Under the pieces are notes generated by a model that saw nothing but the letters and a program-made list of their open reading frames with translations, had not been told where the DNA came from and searched no databases. This document shows positions 14,675 through 23,502 of a DNA stretch of 36,649 bases, piece by piece. This DNA comes from Halobacillus litoralis (lineage in GTDB: Bacteria > Bacillota > Bacilli > Bacillales > Halobacillaceae). Numbering within the stretch: position 1 is the stretch's first letter; each line of letters opens with the position of its first letter. The position numbers and the translations under genes were made by a program. The DNA lies in assembly GCF_009856445.1 (NCBI RefSeq), contig NZ_WMFA01000016.1, positions 1 to 36,649 on the forward strand, read 5' to 3'.

Positions 14675-15367
14675 ATGAGTATCGGGTGTTTATGTATTCA
14701 CGGGTACACAGGAAGCCCGTATGAAGTCCAACCCCTCGTTGACTTTCTGGAAGCACGGACGGATTGGGAGATTGCCAATCCTACGCTTCCGGGACACGGA
14801 GAGGCTTTGGACCTTGAAGGCCACTATTATCAAGAATGGATTGCTACAGCAGAGCTTAGTTTGCTGGACCTCATGAAACGACACGACACCATTTACATCA
14901 TCGGCTTTTCTATGGGAGGGATGATTGCTGCTTACTTGACTGCGAAGTACCATCTGAATCGACTGGTGCTTTTATCAGCGGCTGGGAAGTATGTCAGTCT
15001 CCCGCAGATGTATAAAGATCTGCTTGGAATGGCCGCGGATGCATGGAATGGTGTACTCGCGGATAATGAGCTCTTCCTCCGGTACCAGAAAAAATTGAGG
15101 GATACTTACCTTTTTTCTACCTTCGAATTTATGAAGTGTGTGCAATTCACACGCCCTTATTTACAGCAGGTCCGCTGCCCTGTGCTCATCATTCAGGGCG
15201 AACTGGATGGGATGGTGCCGAAGAAAGCGGCTTTGTATTTGAAAGAGGAAATTCCGTCAGAAGAAAAAGAGGTCATTTTCCTGAAAAAGTCGAAGCATTT
15301 AATCTGTCATGGGGATGACAGCGATGAGTTGTTTGATAAGGTGATGGATTTTGTAAGTCAACCATAG
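14675..15367 (+). CDS. Alpha/beta hydrolase (Est30-type carboxylesterase)
   Basis: 230 residues. CLCIHGYTGSPYEVQPL contains the HG oxyanion region, NPTLPGHGE follows, and GFSMGGMIA carries the nucleophile Ser79 in G-x-S-x-G. IIQGELDGMVP supplies the acidic residue and SKHLICHGDD the catalytic His. This is the layout of small Bacillus carboxylesterases/monoacylglycerol lipases that cut short to medium acyl esters. GGAGG (14661-14665) is 9 bases before ATG 14675, which is preferred over the upstream frame from 14651. The MFS gene follows after 14 bases, so both are likely one operon. A TATAAT (14626-14631) upstream lacks a clear -35. Confidence 0.9.
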   Translation: MSIGCLCIHGYTGSPYEVQPLVDFLEARTDWEIANPTLPGHGEALDLEGHYYQEWIATAELSLLDLMKRHDTIYIIGFSMGGMIAAYLTAKYHLNRLVLLSAAGKYVSLPQMYKDLLGMAADAWNGVLADNELFLRYQKKLRDTYLFSTFEFMKCVQFTRPYLQQVRCPVLIIQGELDGMVPKKAALYLKEEIPSEEKEVIFLKKSKHLICHGDDSDELFDKVMDFVSQP

Positions 15368-15381
15368 GGGGAAGAGAAACC

Positions 15382-16656
15382 ATGAATAAGAATCGTGGAC
15401 AACCCATCCAGACACCTTTTTATTATGGATGGGTTGTTGTGATGATTGCAGGTTTGAGTGTGTTCTTTTCAGGACCTGGTCAAACCTATTCCATCTCTAT
15501 TTTTATTGACTACTACATAGAAGATTTTGAGTATTCGCGGTCTTTGGTCTCGGGTATTTATTCAGCGGCTACCTTGTTAGCAGGGATTACGTTGTTTATG
15601 ATGGGGCGCCTCATCGACCGCTTCGGACAGCGGGCAATGATGGTTACGATCGGTTCGTTTTTAGCTTTAGCTTTGTTTTGGAATGCTTTTCTTCTCGGGC
15701 CGGTTATGATGTTTTTCGGTTTCTTTATGATTCGATTGTTCGGTCAGGGGTCGATGACATTGATCCCGAACACGCTTGTGCCTCAATGGTTCATTAGGAA
15801 AAGGGGAAGGGCGCTGAGCGTGATGGCCATCGGTGGTTTTGCCAGTTCTGCTCTGCTGCCTCCCCTGAATACTTGGCTGATTGAATCCTTCGGTTGGAGA
15901 ATGACATGGGGGCTGTGGGGAGGCGCACTGTTGATTCTTTTTGTTCCATTGGCCTTCTTCTTCATCCGGAACAAACCCGAGCACATCGGAGAAGTGCCTG
16001 ACGGGACGCCGAAACCGGTGAAAGGGGAAGAAGTGAAAAACCCGAACGTTGAGGTCAATGAAAAGAGTTGGACCTTAAAAGAGGCTATGGCAACGCGGGC
16101 CTTTTGGTTTATTTTGTTTTGTGTCACCGTTCCAGCTCTCGTTAACACAGCGGTGACCTTCCATATGGTATCGATCATGGATCTAAGAGGGCTCGATACA
16201 GGCGTAGCAGCCATGGTGCTGACTTTAATGGCTGTTGTCGGATTTCCGGTGACATTTGTCAGTGGTTATCTGGTCGATCGTTTCAAGGTGCATTATATTT
16301 TGGCCATCACGTTCTTTGGCCACATCTTTACCCTGGTTATCCTCCTGTTCACGAATTCATGGTGGATGGCTATTGCGTTTGGTGTATTCTGGGGTTTTGT
16401 CAATGGTTTTGAACGTATTGTATTGAATATCGTCTGGCCGAATTATTTTGGACGGGAACACCTTGGCAGTATTAAAGGGCTTGCACAAACGGTCATGGTC
16501 GTTGGCTCAGCGCTTGGTCCCCTGCCATTTGGTTTGTTTTTTGACTGGCTGGGAGGTTATCAGGAAGTGATTTTGCTGACGATTCTATTTCCGGTGACCG
16601 CAGGTATTCTTGCTTTATTGTCCCCCCAACCCCGATATGAAGATTATCATGCATAA
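15382..16656 (+). CDS. MFS transporter
   Basis: 424 residues with about twelve membrane segments and a central charged loop near residues 195-225. The first segment FYYGWVVVMIAGLSVFFSGP and the cytoplasmic motif MGRLIDRFGQRAMM (major facilitator motif A type, G-x-L-x-D-R-x-G) are clear; a second, SGYLVDRFKVHYI, opens the C-terminal half. The F-Y-Y-G-W-V-V opening is common in OFA/monocarboxylate-like MFS members. The substrate is unknown. It follows the esterase by 14 bases with GGGGGAAGAG as ribosome-binding site, so it may export or import a product of that enzyme, which is inference. Confidence 0.9.
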   Translation: MNKNRGQPIQTPFYYGWVVVMIAGLSVFFSGPGQTYSISIFIDYYIEDFEYSRSLVSGIYSAATLLAGITLFMMGRLIDRFGQRAMMVTIGSFLALALFWNAFLLGPVMMFFGFFMIRLFGQGSMTLIPNTLVPQWFIRKRGRALSVMAIGGFASSALLPPLNTWLIESFGWRMTWGLWGGALLILFVPLAFFFIRNKPEHIGEVPDGTPKPVKGEEVKNPNVEVNEKSWTLKEAMATRAFWFILFCVTVPALVNTAVTFHMVSIMDLRGLDTGVAAMVLTLMAVVGFPVTFVSGYLVDRFKVHYILAITFFGHIFTLVILLFTNSWWMAIAFGVFWGFVNGFERIVLNIVWPNYFGREHLGSIKGLAQTVMVVGSALGPLPFGLFFDWLGGYQEVILLTILFPVTAGILALLSPQPRYEDYHA

Positions 16657-16694
16657 GAAAAACGTCAGAGGTAAAATACCTCTGACGTTTTTTT
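16655..16694. terminator. Bidirectional terminator between MFS and degV genes
   Basis: A 16-bp perfect stem (16658-16673 with 16677-16692), loop AAA, with A and T runs on either side serving both convergent genes. The inner stem GTCAGAGGTA is the same as in the terminator at 9296-9330. Confidence 0.92.
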
Positions 16695-17550
16695 AGTCTT
16701 TAAAGAATGCGATGACCAGTCCGCCTTCTCCTGCATATGTGGAGATCAGTGGTCCTGTCTCCATGAAGAGAGAATCTTTGAAGTTATATCGTTCTTTAAT
16801 TGAATTCAATACTTTCTTGCCTCGTTCCTCATCGTTGCAGTGGGACATCGCAATGACGCGGTCTTCCAGGTTGGATGCATATTCTCCGATTTGTTCCACA
16901 AAGCGGCGCAGGGATTTCTTGTTGCCCCGAACTTTTTCTGTCACTTCGACGGCACCTTCCTCATCGCTTGCTTTCATAAGGAGTTTGATATTCAATGTTT
17001 TGGCGATGGCGCCTTTGACTTTATCCAATCGTCCGCCTTTGATGACATTTTCTAACGTCTTCAAGATGAAGAGCGTCGTTGTTTTCTCGATTCGTTCCTC
17101 CATATGAGAGACGAGCTGATCAAAGTTGTACCCCTCATCCATACGGGCGGTTGCTTCATTCACCAGCAGGGCTATGCCGCAGGAGGCTGTCAATGTATTG
17201 AGGACAGCAATTTTACGATCCGGTTCTTCTTCGAGGAGCATGTCCTTACCCATGACAGCACTCTCATATGTGCTGCTCAGCCCTTGCGTAAGGGCAAGTA
17301 CAAGAATTTCATCGTCTGCGTCAATCTGCTTGTATTTTTCATAGAAATCATTAGGACTTGGAGAAGAAGAACGAGGAAGTTCCTCGGACTGCTTTAATTT
17401 TTCATAAAACGTAGGCAAATCGATCGTTTCCCCTGTTTTATAGTGCTCGTCTCCAAAGTGTAAGTTTAACGGGACATAGTGGATGCTGTGTTTTTCCATC
17501 ATTCCTTGAGGCAGATCGCCGCCTCCATCTATGATCAGTTGTATCGTCAT
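16693..17550 (-). CDS. DegV-family fatty-acid-binding protein
   Basis: 285 residues, the usual DegV length. The N-terminus IQLIIDGGGDLPQGMMEKH corresponds to the family ITDS-x-x-DLP opening with Gly-Gly in place of the usual Ser-Thr. PLNLHFGDEHYKTGETID, RSSSPSPNDF (the conserved T/S-S-Q/S-P segment), LALTQGLSSTYESA and LFILKTLENVIKGGRLDK (the G-G-R-x pattern) follow. DegV/FakB-like proteins bind a fatty acid and present it to a fatty-acid kinase. The partner kinase is not in this window. A TATAAT lies upstream on the minus strand near 17611. The changed N-terminal motif is worth noting but the gene is intact. Confidence 0.9.
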   Translation of the reverse strand: MTIQLIIDGGGDLPQGMMEKHSIHYVPLNLHFGDEHYKTGETIDLPTFYEKLKQSEELPRSSSPSPNDFYEKYKQIDADDEILVLALTQGLSSTYESAVMGKDMLLEEEPDRKIAVLNTLTASCGIALLVNEATARMDEGYNFDQLVSHMEERIEKTTTLFILKTLENVIKGGRLDKVKGAIAKTLNIKLLMKASDEEGAVEVTEKVRGNKKSLRRFVEQIGEYASNLEDRVIAMSHCNDEERGKKVLNSIKERYNFKDSLFMETGPLISTYAGEGGLVIAFFKD

Positions 17551-17631
17551 TCCTTCACCTGCTCTCTTAAATTCATCGTACTATTAGGGGAGTTCCCTAT
17601 TCTTATTAGGTATTATATCAAATTTAGCGGT

Positions 17632-18546
17632 TTATCGATGGTCTGTTTCATGAGTGAATTTCGGTTTTGCTTTTTGCATCGTACTTAATATGAACATCAT
17701 CAGCCCGAAAAGGACAATCGATCCGCCGAGCCATTGGGTCCAAGTGATTCCTTCACCCAGAATCCAATAGGCTAAAATGGAAGCCCCGATTGGTTCGACA
17801 AGTACAGCCATGGAAATCGTCGATGTGCTGAGCCATTTCAATGTCCAGTTGAACAAGGTATGGCCGAAGAAGGTCGGGATAATTGCAAAACCTAAAAATA
17901 TCAGCCACTGATCTCCGTCGTACCCGGTAAAAGAATAACCGAGTGCCAGGTTATAAATGAGAAGTGTCACTGCGGCCATTCCATAAGCGATGAACGTATA
18001 GGTCATAATGGACTGACGTTTCCGTAAATTCTGACCAAGCAGAAAATAACCGGTTACGGTAACAGCGCCAAGCAGGGCGAGCAGATCACCGAATAAAGCC
18101 GTGCCGCTGATTTGAAAATCACCCCATCCGATGATCACGCTTCCAGTCAATGTAATAACAAGACTCAGGATAGCTCCGATGGTGAAGCGCTCTTTGAAAA
18201 AGAGGTAAGTCCCAATGAAGGCGAAGACGGGCTGAAGGGCAACCAGGACGACGGAACTTGCAACGGTCGTATAATCCAGTGACTCAAACCACAAAATAAA
18301 GTGGAAGGCGAGGAATACCCCCGATAATATTGCAAGAATCCAATCTTTTTTATTCGTTTGTTTTATTTCATCGAAATGTTTCCATAATACATAAGGAGCC
18401 ATGATTCCGACGGCAATAGCCAGACGGTAAAAAGCGATCATCGCAGCTGGCGCATCTCCTGCGAGCTTGACGAAAATCGCGGAAGTGGAAATGGAAAGAA
18501 CGCCAATGAACAAAATAATATATGGTTGAATTGGAGGCTTTTCCAA
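17632..18546 (-). CDS. DMT-superfamily transporter with two EamA domains
   Basis: 304 residues with ten hydrophobic segments arranged as two EamA repeats (about 8-140 and 150-290). PYIILFIGVLSISTSAIFVK opens the first; the second starts LFGDLLALLGAVTVTGYFLL, and WTQWLGGSIVLFGLMMF is near the end. These proteins export or take up amino acids and other metabolites; the substrate is unknown. It lies 81 bases upstream of degV on the same strand without a visible terminator between, though degV may have its own promoter. Confidence 0.9.
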   Translation of the reverse strand: MEKPPIQPYIILFIGVLSISTSAIFVKLAGDAPAAMIAFYRLAIAVGIMAPYVLWKHFDEIKQTNKKDWILAILSGVFLAFHFILWFESLDYTTVASSVVLVALQPVFAFIGTYLFFKERFTIGAILSLVITLTGSVIIGWGDFQISGTALFGDLLALLGAVTVTGYFLLGQNLRKRQSIMTYTFIAYGMAAVTLLIYNLALGYSFTGYDGDQWLIFLGFAIIPTFFGHTLFNWTLKWLSTSTISMAVLVEPIGASILAYWILGEGITWTQWLGGSIVLFGLMMFILSTMQKAKPKFTHETDHR

Positions 18547-18678
18547 GTGAGCCCTCCTCTGGTGTACGTCAGTTTTTCCTCATTTTATCATTATTACGTT
18601 TGAAAAGCATAGCCGAAATGTGTAGAATTAACTATGTTATATGTGTTATGATGAATGAATCTATCAGGCAGATACCAG

Positions 18679-18717
18679 AGAAGCCTCTCCCGTTTCCTGT
18701 GGCAGAAGGCTTTTTTT
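18679..18717 (+). terminator. Terminator-like hairpin in the leader of cshA
   Basis: AGAAGCCT (18679-18686) pairs with AGGCTTTT (18707-18714) across a 20-base loop and is followed by seven T in total. It lies about 50 bases before the GTG of cshA with no gene end nearby on the plus strand. It could act as an attenuator; the stem is only about 8 bp, so termination is uncertain. Confidence 0.5.
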
Positions 18718-18766
18718 ACATGTATATAGGTAGAAGATTTAAACAATAAAGGAGTATGAAATTACT

Positions 18767-20245
18767 GTGACAACATTTCAATCACTAGGATTATCAAAAC
18801 CTATTCTAAAATCATTAGACGTTATGGGTTTTGAGGAAACAACACCAATACAAGAACAAACGATCCCTCTAGGACTAGAAGGGAAAGATGTCATTGGTCA
18901 AGCTCAGACAGGTACGGGAAAAACGGCTGCATTCGGTATTCCGATGCTCGAAAAAATCAACAAACAAGTGAAAGCCGTTCAAGGACTTGTCATCGCCCCG
19001 ACAAGGGAATTGGCTATTCAAGTAGCAGAGGAGCTTAACCGTCTAGGTAAAGGAAAAGGCATTCGTGTCCTGCCGATTTATGGTGGATCGAACATGGAGC
19101 GCCAAATCCGTGCCCTGAAAAATAACCACATCGTCGTAGCAACACCAGGACGTTTGCTCGACCACATCCGTCGTAAAACGATCAAGTTGGAAGATGTTCA
19201 CACAGCCGTACTTGATGAAGCGGATGAAATGCTGAACATGGGCTTTATCGAGGATATCCGCGATATTCTGAAGGCACTTCCTGAAGAGCGCCAGACTTTG
19301 CTTTTCTCAGCGACCATGCCGAAAGAAATCCGCGATATTGCTACAACATTGATGAATAATCCGGAAGAAGTGAAAGTCAAAGCGAAAGAAATGACGGTCG
19401 AAAACATCGAGCAGTTCTTCGTTGAGATTCCGGAAAAACACAAATTCGATACCCTGACACGTTTGTTGGATATCCATGATCCTGCGTTGGCGATCGTCTT
19501 CGGTCGTACGAAGCGTCGTGTCGACGAAGTAGCGGACGGGCTTCAAGCTCGTGGTTTCAGTGCAGAAGGCATTCATGGTGATTTAACGCAAGGGAAGCGT
19601 ATGTCCACATTGAACAAGTTCAAACGCGGACGCATCGAAATCCTTGTCGCAACAGACGTTGCTGCACGTGGTTTGGACATTTCCGATGTATCTCACGTGT
19701 ACAACTTTGATATTCCGCAGGATCCAGAAAGCTACGTTCACCGTATTGGACGTACTGGACGTGCCGGTCGTAAAGGGAAATCCATTTCCTTCGTCACACC
19801 TCGTGAAAAAGATCAGCTTCACCTGATCGAAAAACTTACGAAGAAGAAAGTGGAACGTCTGAAAGTACCTTCTTCTGAAGAAGCGGCTCGCGGTCAGCAA
19901 AAAGTGGCTGTCGAGAAGCTGGCAGAAACGATCACAAACAACGACTTGAACAACTACAAGCAGGCAGCTAATGAACTGCTTGAACAGTATGAGTCAACAG
20001 ACCTTATAGCGGCTGCACTGAAAATGATGACGAAAGAACGCAGTGAAGTACCTGTCCGTTTGTCTTCTGTTCAACCAATCAGTGTGAAGAACGCTCAGCG
20101 TGATAAGAGCAAGAAAAAAGGTGGCTACCGCAAAGGTGGAGGCGGCAAGCGCAACTTCAACAGCAAGAATAAATCCCGCAACCGCAACTTCAGCGGCAAA
20201 GGCGGAAGCAAGCGCGGCAATTATCAGAATAAGGGCCGCAGCTAA
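18767..20245 (+). CDS. cshA: DEAD-box RNA helicase CshA
   Basis: 492 residues. The Q motif ([13 protein letters not shown]), motif I AQTGTGKT (46-53), Ia PTRELAIQV, motif II DEADEM near 150, motif III SAT near 180, and motif [12 protein letters not shown] near 327 are all present. After about residue 430 comes a basic Gly/Arg/Lys/Asn-rich tail ([20 protein letters not shown]) typical of CshA/YdbR. CshA unwinds RNA and takes part in ribosome assembly, mRNA turnover and cold adaptation, associated with the degradosome-like network. Start GTG 18767 follows AAAGGAG by 12 bases; the nearer ATG is out of frame and closes at once. Placement before the rhomboid and acpS genes matches B. subtilis. The 5' leader carries a possible attenuator hairpin. 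Confidence 0.95.
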   Translation: MTTFQSLGLSKPILKSLDVMGFEETTPIQEQTIPLGLEGKDVIGQAQTGTGKTAAFGIPMLEKINKQVKAVQGLVIAPTRELAIQVAEELNRLGKGKGIRVLPIYGGSNMERQIRALKNNHIVVATPGRLLDHIRRKTIKLEDVHTAVLDEADEMLNMGFIEDIRDILKALPEERQTLLFSATMPKEIRDIATTLMNNPEEVKVKAKEMTVENIEQFFVEIPEKHKFDTLTRLLDIHDPALAIVFGRTKRRVDEVADGLQARGFSAEGIHGDLTQGKRMSTLNKFKRGRIEILVATDVAARGLDISDVSHVYNFDIPQDPESYVHRIGRTGRAGRKGKSISFVTPREKDQLHLIEKLTKKKVERLKVPSSEEAARGQQKVAVEKLAETITNNDLNNYKQAANELLEQYESTDLIAAALKMMTKERSEVPVRLSSVQPISVKNAQRDKSKKKGGYRKGGGGKRNFNSKNKSRNRNFSGKGGSKRGNYQNKGRS

Positions 20246-20259
20246 TAAAGGTCATTAAA

Positions 20260-20297
20260 GTAGATCAGTCCTCTGTGTGAGGGCTGATCTTTTTTTG
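20260..20297 (+). terminator. Intrinsic terminator of cshA
   Basis: A 12-bp stem with one G-U pair (20262-20273 with 20279-20290), loop TGTGT, then seven T. Confidence 0.9.
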
Positions 20298-20353
20298 GTT
20301 TGGTAACAGTTGGTGTGGGTGGTTCGCCATTAAAGGTTGTGGCGGTACGGCAT

Positions 20354-20499
20354 TTTATCAGTGGGTTTTAAGTGTTTATCAGTCGGTTTCAAGCTTTTAT
20401 CGGTTGGTTTTAAGCATTTATCAGTCACTTTCAAACCTTTATCGGTGGGTTCAACAATTTTATCGGTAACTTGGGTATTTTAATCAGCAGGCGGTCTGG
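20354..20499 (+). repeat. Tandem array of a 21-bp unit, six copies and a partial seventh
   Basis: Six units of exactly 21 bases begin at 20354, 20375, 20396, 20417, 20438 and 20459, with a degenerate partial unit from 20480. The 5' part TTTATC(A/G)GT is nearly invariant and the second half varies, often (G/T)GGTTTTAAG or similar. The array lies between the terminators of the convergent cshA and rhomboid genes. The 21-bp period is two turns of B-DNA. It has no CRISPR-like spacers and no coding function that I can see. Confidence 0.9.
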
Positions 20500-20507
20500 T
20501 AGAAGAT

Positions 20508-20539
20508 ATAAAAAAGACCCCACCCCGGAGGGTGAAGTC
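20508..20539 (-). terminator. Intrinsic terminator of the rhomboid gene
   Basis: A 10-bp stem with two G-U pairs (20516-20525 with 20530-20539), loop of four, then a T run on the minus strand. It abuts the stop codon at 20541. Confidence 0.85.
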
Positions 20540-20540
20540 G

Positions 20541-21305
20541 TTACATGCGGTTCACAAGTGCGAATAAAGCCAGGAAGATAATGATTCCCCAGATGATGTA
20601 CTTGCCTGTGTTTCTTCCATATTTTCTTTTCTGCCATCGATTCGGGTCGAAAGATATGTCATCATTGTCCGATCGTGAATGACGGGTGCGGACCTGCCAT
20701 AAAGAAAAGCGGCGGGCGTTTCTCAGGATAACGGGTGCAATGGCAAATCCTCCGATCAGTCCGAATAAGTGGCCGAAGATATTGATGTTCGGCCGTGCAA
20801 AAGTCATGAATAAACCGATGGCAAAGATGGCGAGAATGATTTGCGAATTGGCTGTATCAATCAAGTGCTTCCGGTTCATGATCATGAATAGATAAACGCC
20901 GAAGATACCGAAGATAGCGCCTGATGCTCCGAGGTGCCAATAATAGGCATCGGGATTAACGATAAACGTCCCCAGGTTGCCGACAATTCCGGCAAATAAA
21001 TACATGATGACAAACTTTCCTTTTCCTAACATCTGCTCAAGGGCAGGTCCGAAGAGGACGAGGGAAAAGGAGTTGAACAGGGCGTGGGTGAAATCTCCGT
21101 GTAAGAAAATCGGAGTGACAAGGCGCCAGTATTCCCCGTTCAAAATTAGGGCATTCATCCCAATGCCCCATTCCTTCAAGTCTACGGCGAAACCAAGCTG
21201 AAGAAAGTCCATCAACAGCCATAAAAAGAAATGAAGCCCGACAAGGAATGAAACAATCGGATAAAATCGTAGAAATTCTTTAAAACTTTCCGTTCGTACA
21301 AACAT
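20541..21305 (-). CDS. Rhomboid-family intramembrane serine protease
   Basis: 254 residues from the ATG at 21305, which has AAAGGAGA 7-8 bases upstream; the longer frame from 21329 starts inside the region before that site. There are six to seven membrane segments. The catalytic Ser128 is in GASGAIFG and the His179 partner in FGHLFGLIGG; upstream HGDFTHALFNSFSLVLFG has the conserved His/Asn of the oxyanion region. Such enzymes cut single-pass membrane proteins within the bilayer. A cytoplasmic tail rich in Arg/Asp (residues 195-232) precedes a last membrane segment. It sits where B. subtilis has its rhomboid gene ydcA, next to acpS and divergent from it. Confidence 0.92.
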   Translation of the reverse strand: MFVRTESFKEFLRFYPIVSFLVGLHFFLWLLMDFLQLGFAVDLKEWGIGMNALILNGEYWRLVTPIFLHGDFTHALFNSFSLVLFGPALEQMLGKGKFVIMYLFAGIVGNLGTFIVNPDAYYWHLGASGAIFGIFGVYLFMIMNRKHLIDTANSQIILAIFAIGLFMTFARPNINIFGHLFGLIGGFAIAPVILRNARRFSLWQVRTRHSRSDNDDISFDPNRWQKRKYGRNTGKYIIWGIIIFLALFALVNRM

Positions 21306-21514
21306 GACTAATCTCCTTTTTTCGTTCAAGATTACTTACCTGAACTCCATTCATCTTCACAGAAGCTGCGAAACGATGCCCTTCTTTGAAGGGAGCGTAC
21401 TCCTATTCATTGGACTCCTAATATAATGTAATCCATGCCGCTTCCTCGTATTCTTTTTTACCGTGAAAAGATTCGGGTATACTGTTCATAGATTGTTAAT
21501 GAAAAGGAAGATGA

Positions 21515-21877
21515 ATGGTGATCAAAGGTATCGGTGTGGATATTATTGAATTGGATCGTATTAAACAAAGTATAAAGCGAAGAGAACGCTTTGTTCAACG
21601 AATACTGACTGAAGAGGAACATCTCCGTTATAAAACGTTAAATGAAAAAAGGAAAGTGGAATACCTGGCGGGCCGGTTTGCAGCGAAAGAAGCTTTTGCC
21701 AAAGCGACAGGAACGGGAATCGGAAAGCTTGGTTTCCATGATGTTGAGATTTTATCAAATGAAACGACAGGGGCTCCTGTAATGAGGGCGAAAGGTTACG
21801 ATTGTTATCAAGTGTGGGTGTCGATCAGCCATAGTTCAGAGCATGCCATTGCCCAGGTAGTTTTAGAAGAGTGCTAG
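21515..21877 (+). CDS. acpS: Holo-[acyl-carrier-protein] synthase AcpS
   Basis: 120 residues. IGVDIIELDRI near the N-terminus carries the Mg-binding Asp, and YLAGRFAAKEAFAKATGTGI holds the conserved E-x-x-x-K region (K-E-A-F) of phosphopantetheinyl transferases; ISHSSEHAIAQVVLE closes the domain. It transfers 4'-phosphopantetheine from CoA to Ser of apo-ACP, needed for fatty acid synthesis. ATG 21515 follows AAAGGAAG; GTG 21518 is an alternative. First gene of a likely operon with nnr and ydcC. TATAAT at 21422-21427 may be its promoter although the -35 is poor. Confidence 0.96.
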   Translation: MVIKGIGVDIIELDRIKQSIKRRERFVQRILTEEEHLRYKTLNEKRKVEYLAGRFAAKEAFAKATGTGIGKLGFHDVEILSNETTGAPVMRAKGYDCYQVWVSISHSSEHAIAQVVLEEC

Positions 21878-21949
21878 GGAGGTATAGGAGGGCAGACATA
21901 ATTACATAGGTTGTCTCATAACATTGTAATGCGGGTAGGAGGGAACGAA

Positions 21950-23449
21950 TTGGATATTGTTACCGCACAAGAAATGTACGAACGGGATCGAGTGGCCATG
22001 GAAGCCGCTGGACTAGATGGGAAGATGCTCATGGAGAATGCCGGGAGAGCGGTTACGTATGACCTGCTCCGCCACATTCAAAAAGAGCATGCGATTGTCG
22101 TCCTGATGGGTGCTGGCAATAATGGCGGCGATGGTTTCGTCATTGCTAGGACATTGTTGAACCTTGGATACGATGTGGAGGCCTGGCAAGTCGTTCCGGA
22201 CGCAAAGATCACTGGAGATGCAGAAGCACACAAGAGGATATTCCAAGCTTCTGGTCACCCGTACAGACTATTGAAGAGTTCGGAAGACTTGAATACTTCT
22301 CTATGTCGTGCAGATGTATGCATCGACGCGATGTTGGGGATCGGAGTGAAAGGGCGGCTGAGAGAGCCCTACGCGGATATTGTCCGTCTCTGTAACGAGA
22401 AGTCAATCTTAAGGCTTGCGGTCGACCTGCCTTCTGGTGTGCCGGCTGATGAAGGGGTGGAGGTTTTTGAGGCATTTCAGGCTCATTACACTTCAATCAT
22501 TGAAGCTCCGAAGCAGAGTGCCTTTTTACAGCACACGCAGCCATACTACGGCGAATGGTCCGTCGTAGAAATCGGCCTCCCCCTTAAACAACTTCCGGAT
22601 CTCCGGAGGAAGCTTTGGAGTAGAGCTGATGTCAAAAGAACCTTGCCTGAACGAGAGGCTCATTCGCATAAAGGATCGCACGGAAAAGGGTTGATCATCG
22701 GAGGGTCTCGCTTGATGCCCGGTTCTGTCGCCATGACGGCGAAAGCTGCTTTGCGGAGCGGGTCCGGGTTGATTGCGGTATCCACGGATGCTGAAGCAGT
22801 TCCTGCGATCTCTCCGTATGTGCAGGAAGCGACTTTTGTAGAAGGGGAAGAGGGAGGACGAGTCCCGGATTTGGAAGGATATGATGGGATTGCTGTCGGT
22901 ATGGGATTGGGCCGCGGCTCTATGCAGTCAACAGTGGTGGAGCGGGTGGTCCGAGAACAAGACACTCCACTATTGGTGGATGCCGACGGGTTGTACCTTT
23001 TAAAAGATTTCCTTGGAGAGTTGAAAAAAAGGGAAGTTCCGACCGTTCTGACGCCTCACCCAGGTGAGTTCGCCCACTTGACGGATCTTTCCATCCAGGA
23101 GATTTTGCGTGCTCCTTTTTCCTATTCAAAAGAATTCGCTGAAAAGCACGGCGTGTACCTCGTTCTGAAAGGACCTTCGACAATTATCACAGGTCCTGAT
23201 GGTGAACAGCGGGTAGACGTCTCAGGCAATGCAGGCCTCGCTAAAGGCGGAAGCGGTGATGTTCTCTCTGGTATTCTGCTCAGCATGATGATGCAGGCAG
23301 AACAGGTGTTGGATGCCTTAAGCAATGGCTGTTTCCTTCATGGAGCGACGGCTGATTTACTTGTGCAGGATGGACATTCGAAGGTTGACCTACTCGCCTC
23401 TGACGTCATTGAAGGTTTGTCCCGGACGTTCCGTACATTTTCTTCTTAA
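21950..23449 (+). CDS. nnr: Bifunctional NAD(P)H-hydrate epimerase/dehydratase (Nnr)
   Basis: 499 residues, two fused domains. The N-terminal YjeF/NnrE epimerase (about 1-210) shows LMENAGRAV and GAGNNGGDGFVIARTL. The C-terminal ribokinase-like NnrD dehydratase (about 225-499) shows GSHGKGLIIGGS, KAALRSGSGLI, LTPHPGEFAHLT and NAGLAKGGSGDVLSG. Together they repair NADHX and NADPHX, the hydrated forms of NAD(P)H, using ADP or ATP. The chosen start is TTG 21950, six bases after AGGAGGG; it gives MDIVTAQEMYERD, the usual beginning of the family. The frame is open back to 21911 but without good spacing. In B. subtilis 168 the dehydratase (YxkO) lies elsewhere, so the position after acpS is a lineage difference. 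Confidence 0.93.
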   Translation: MDIVTAQEMYERDRVAMEAAGLDGKMLMENAGRAVTYDLLRHIQKEHAIVVLMGAGNNGGDGFVIARTLLNLGYDVEAWQVVPDAKITGDAEAHKRIFQASGHPYRLLKSSEDLNTSLCRADVCIDAMLGIGVKGRLREPYADIVRLCNEKSILRLAVDLPSGVPADEGVEVFEAFQAHYTSIIEAPKQSAFLQHTQPYYGEWSVVEIGLPLKQLPDLRRKLWSRADVKRTLPEREAHSHKGSHGKGLIIGGSRLMPGSVAMTAKAALRSGSGLIAVSTDAEAVPAISPYVQEATFVEGEEGGRVPDLEGYDGIAVGMGLGRGSMQSTVVERVVREQDTPLLVDADGLYLLKDFLGELKKREVPTVLTPHPGEFAHLTDLSIQEILRAPFSYSKEFAEKHGVYLVLKGPSTIITGPDGEQRVDVSGNAGLAKGGSGDVLSGILLSMMMQAEQVLDALSNGCFLHGATADLLVQDGHSKVDLLASDVIEGLSRTFRTFSS

Positions 23450-23465
23450 TCCATATCATACGTTC

Positions 23466-23491
23466 CCTTTGTCCTTAAGTAGAGACAAAGG
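23466..23491 (+). promoter_or_regulatory. Hairpin overlapping the ydcC ribosome-binding site
   Basis: CCTTTGTC (23466-23473) and GACAAAGG (23484-23491) form a perfect 8-bp stem with a 10-base loop. The right arm includes the first bases of the Shine-Dalgarno AAAGGAG, so the fold would hide it. Confidence 0.5.
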
Positions 23492-23502
23492 AGTTGAGTC
23501 TT

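Noticed and set aside
18650-18749. Short leader ORF in front of cshA
   Set aside because: The 33-codon frame has no Shine-Dalgarno sequence and overlaps the terminator-like hairpin without an obvious link.
20354-20499. CRISPR array
   Set aside because: The 21-bp units are contiguous and diverged, without spacers of regular length, and no cas genes are in the window.
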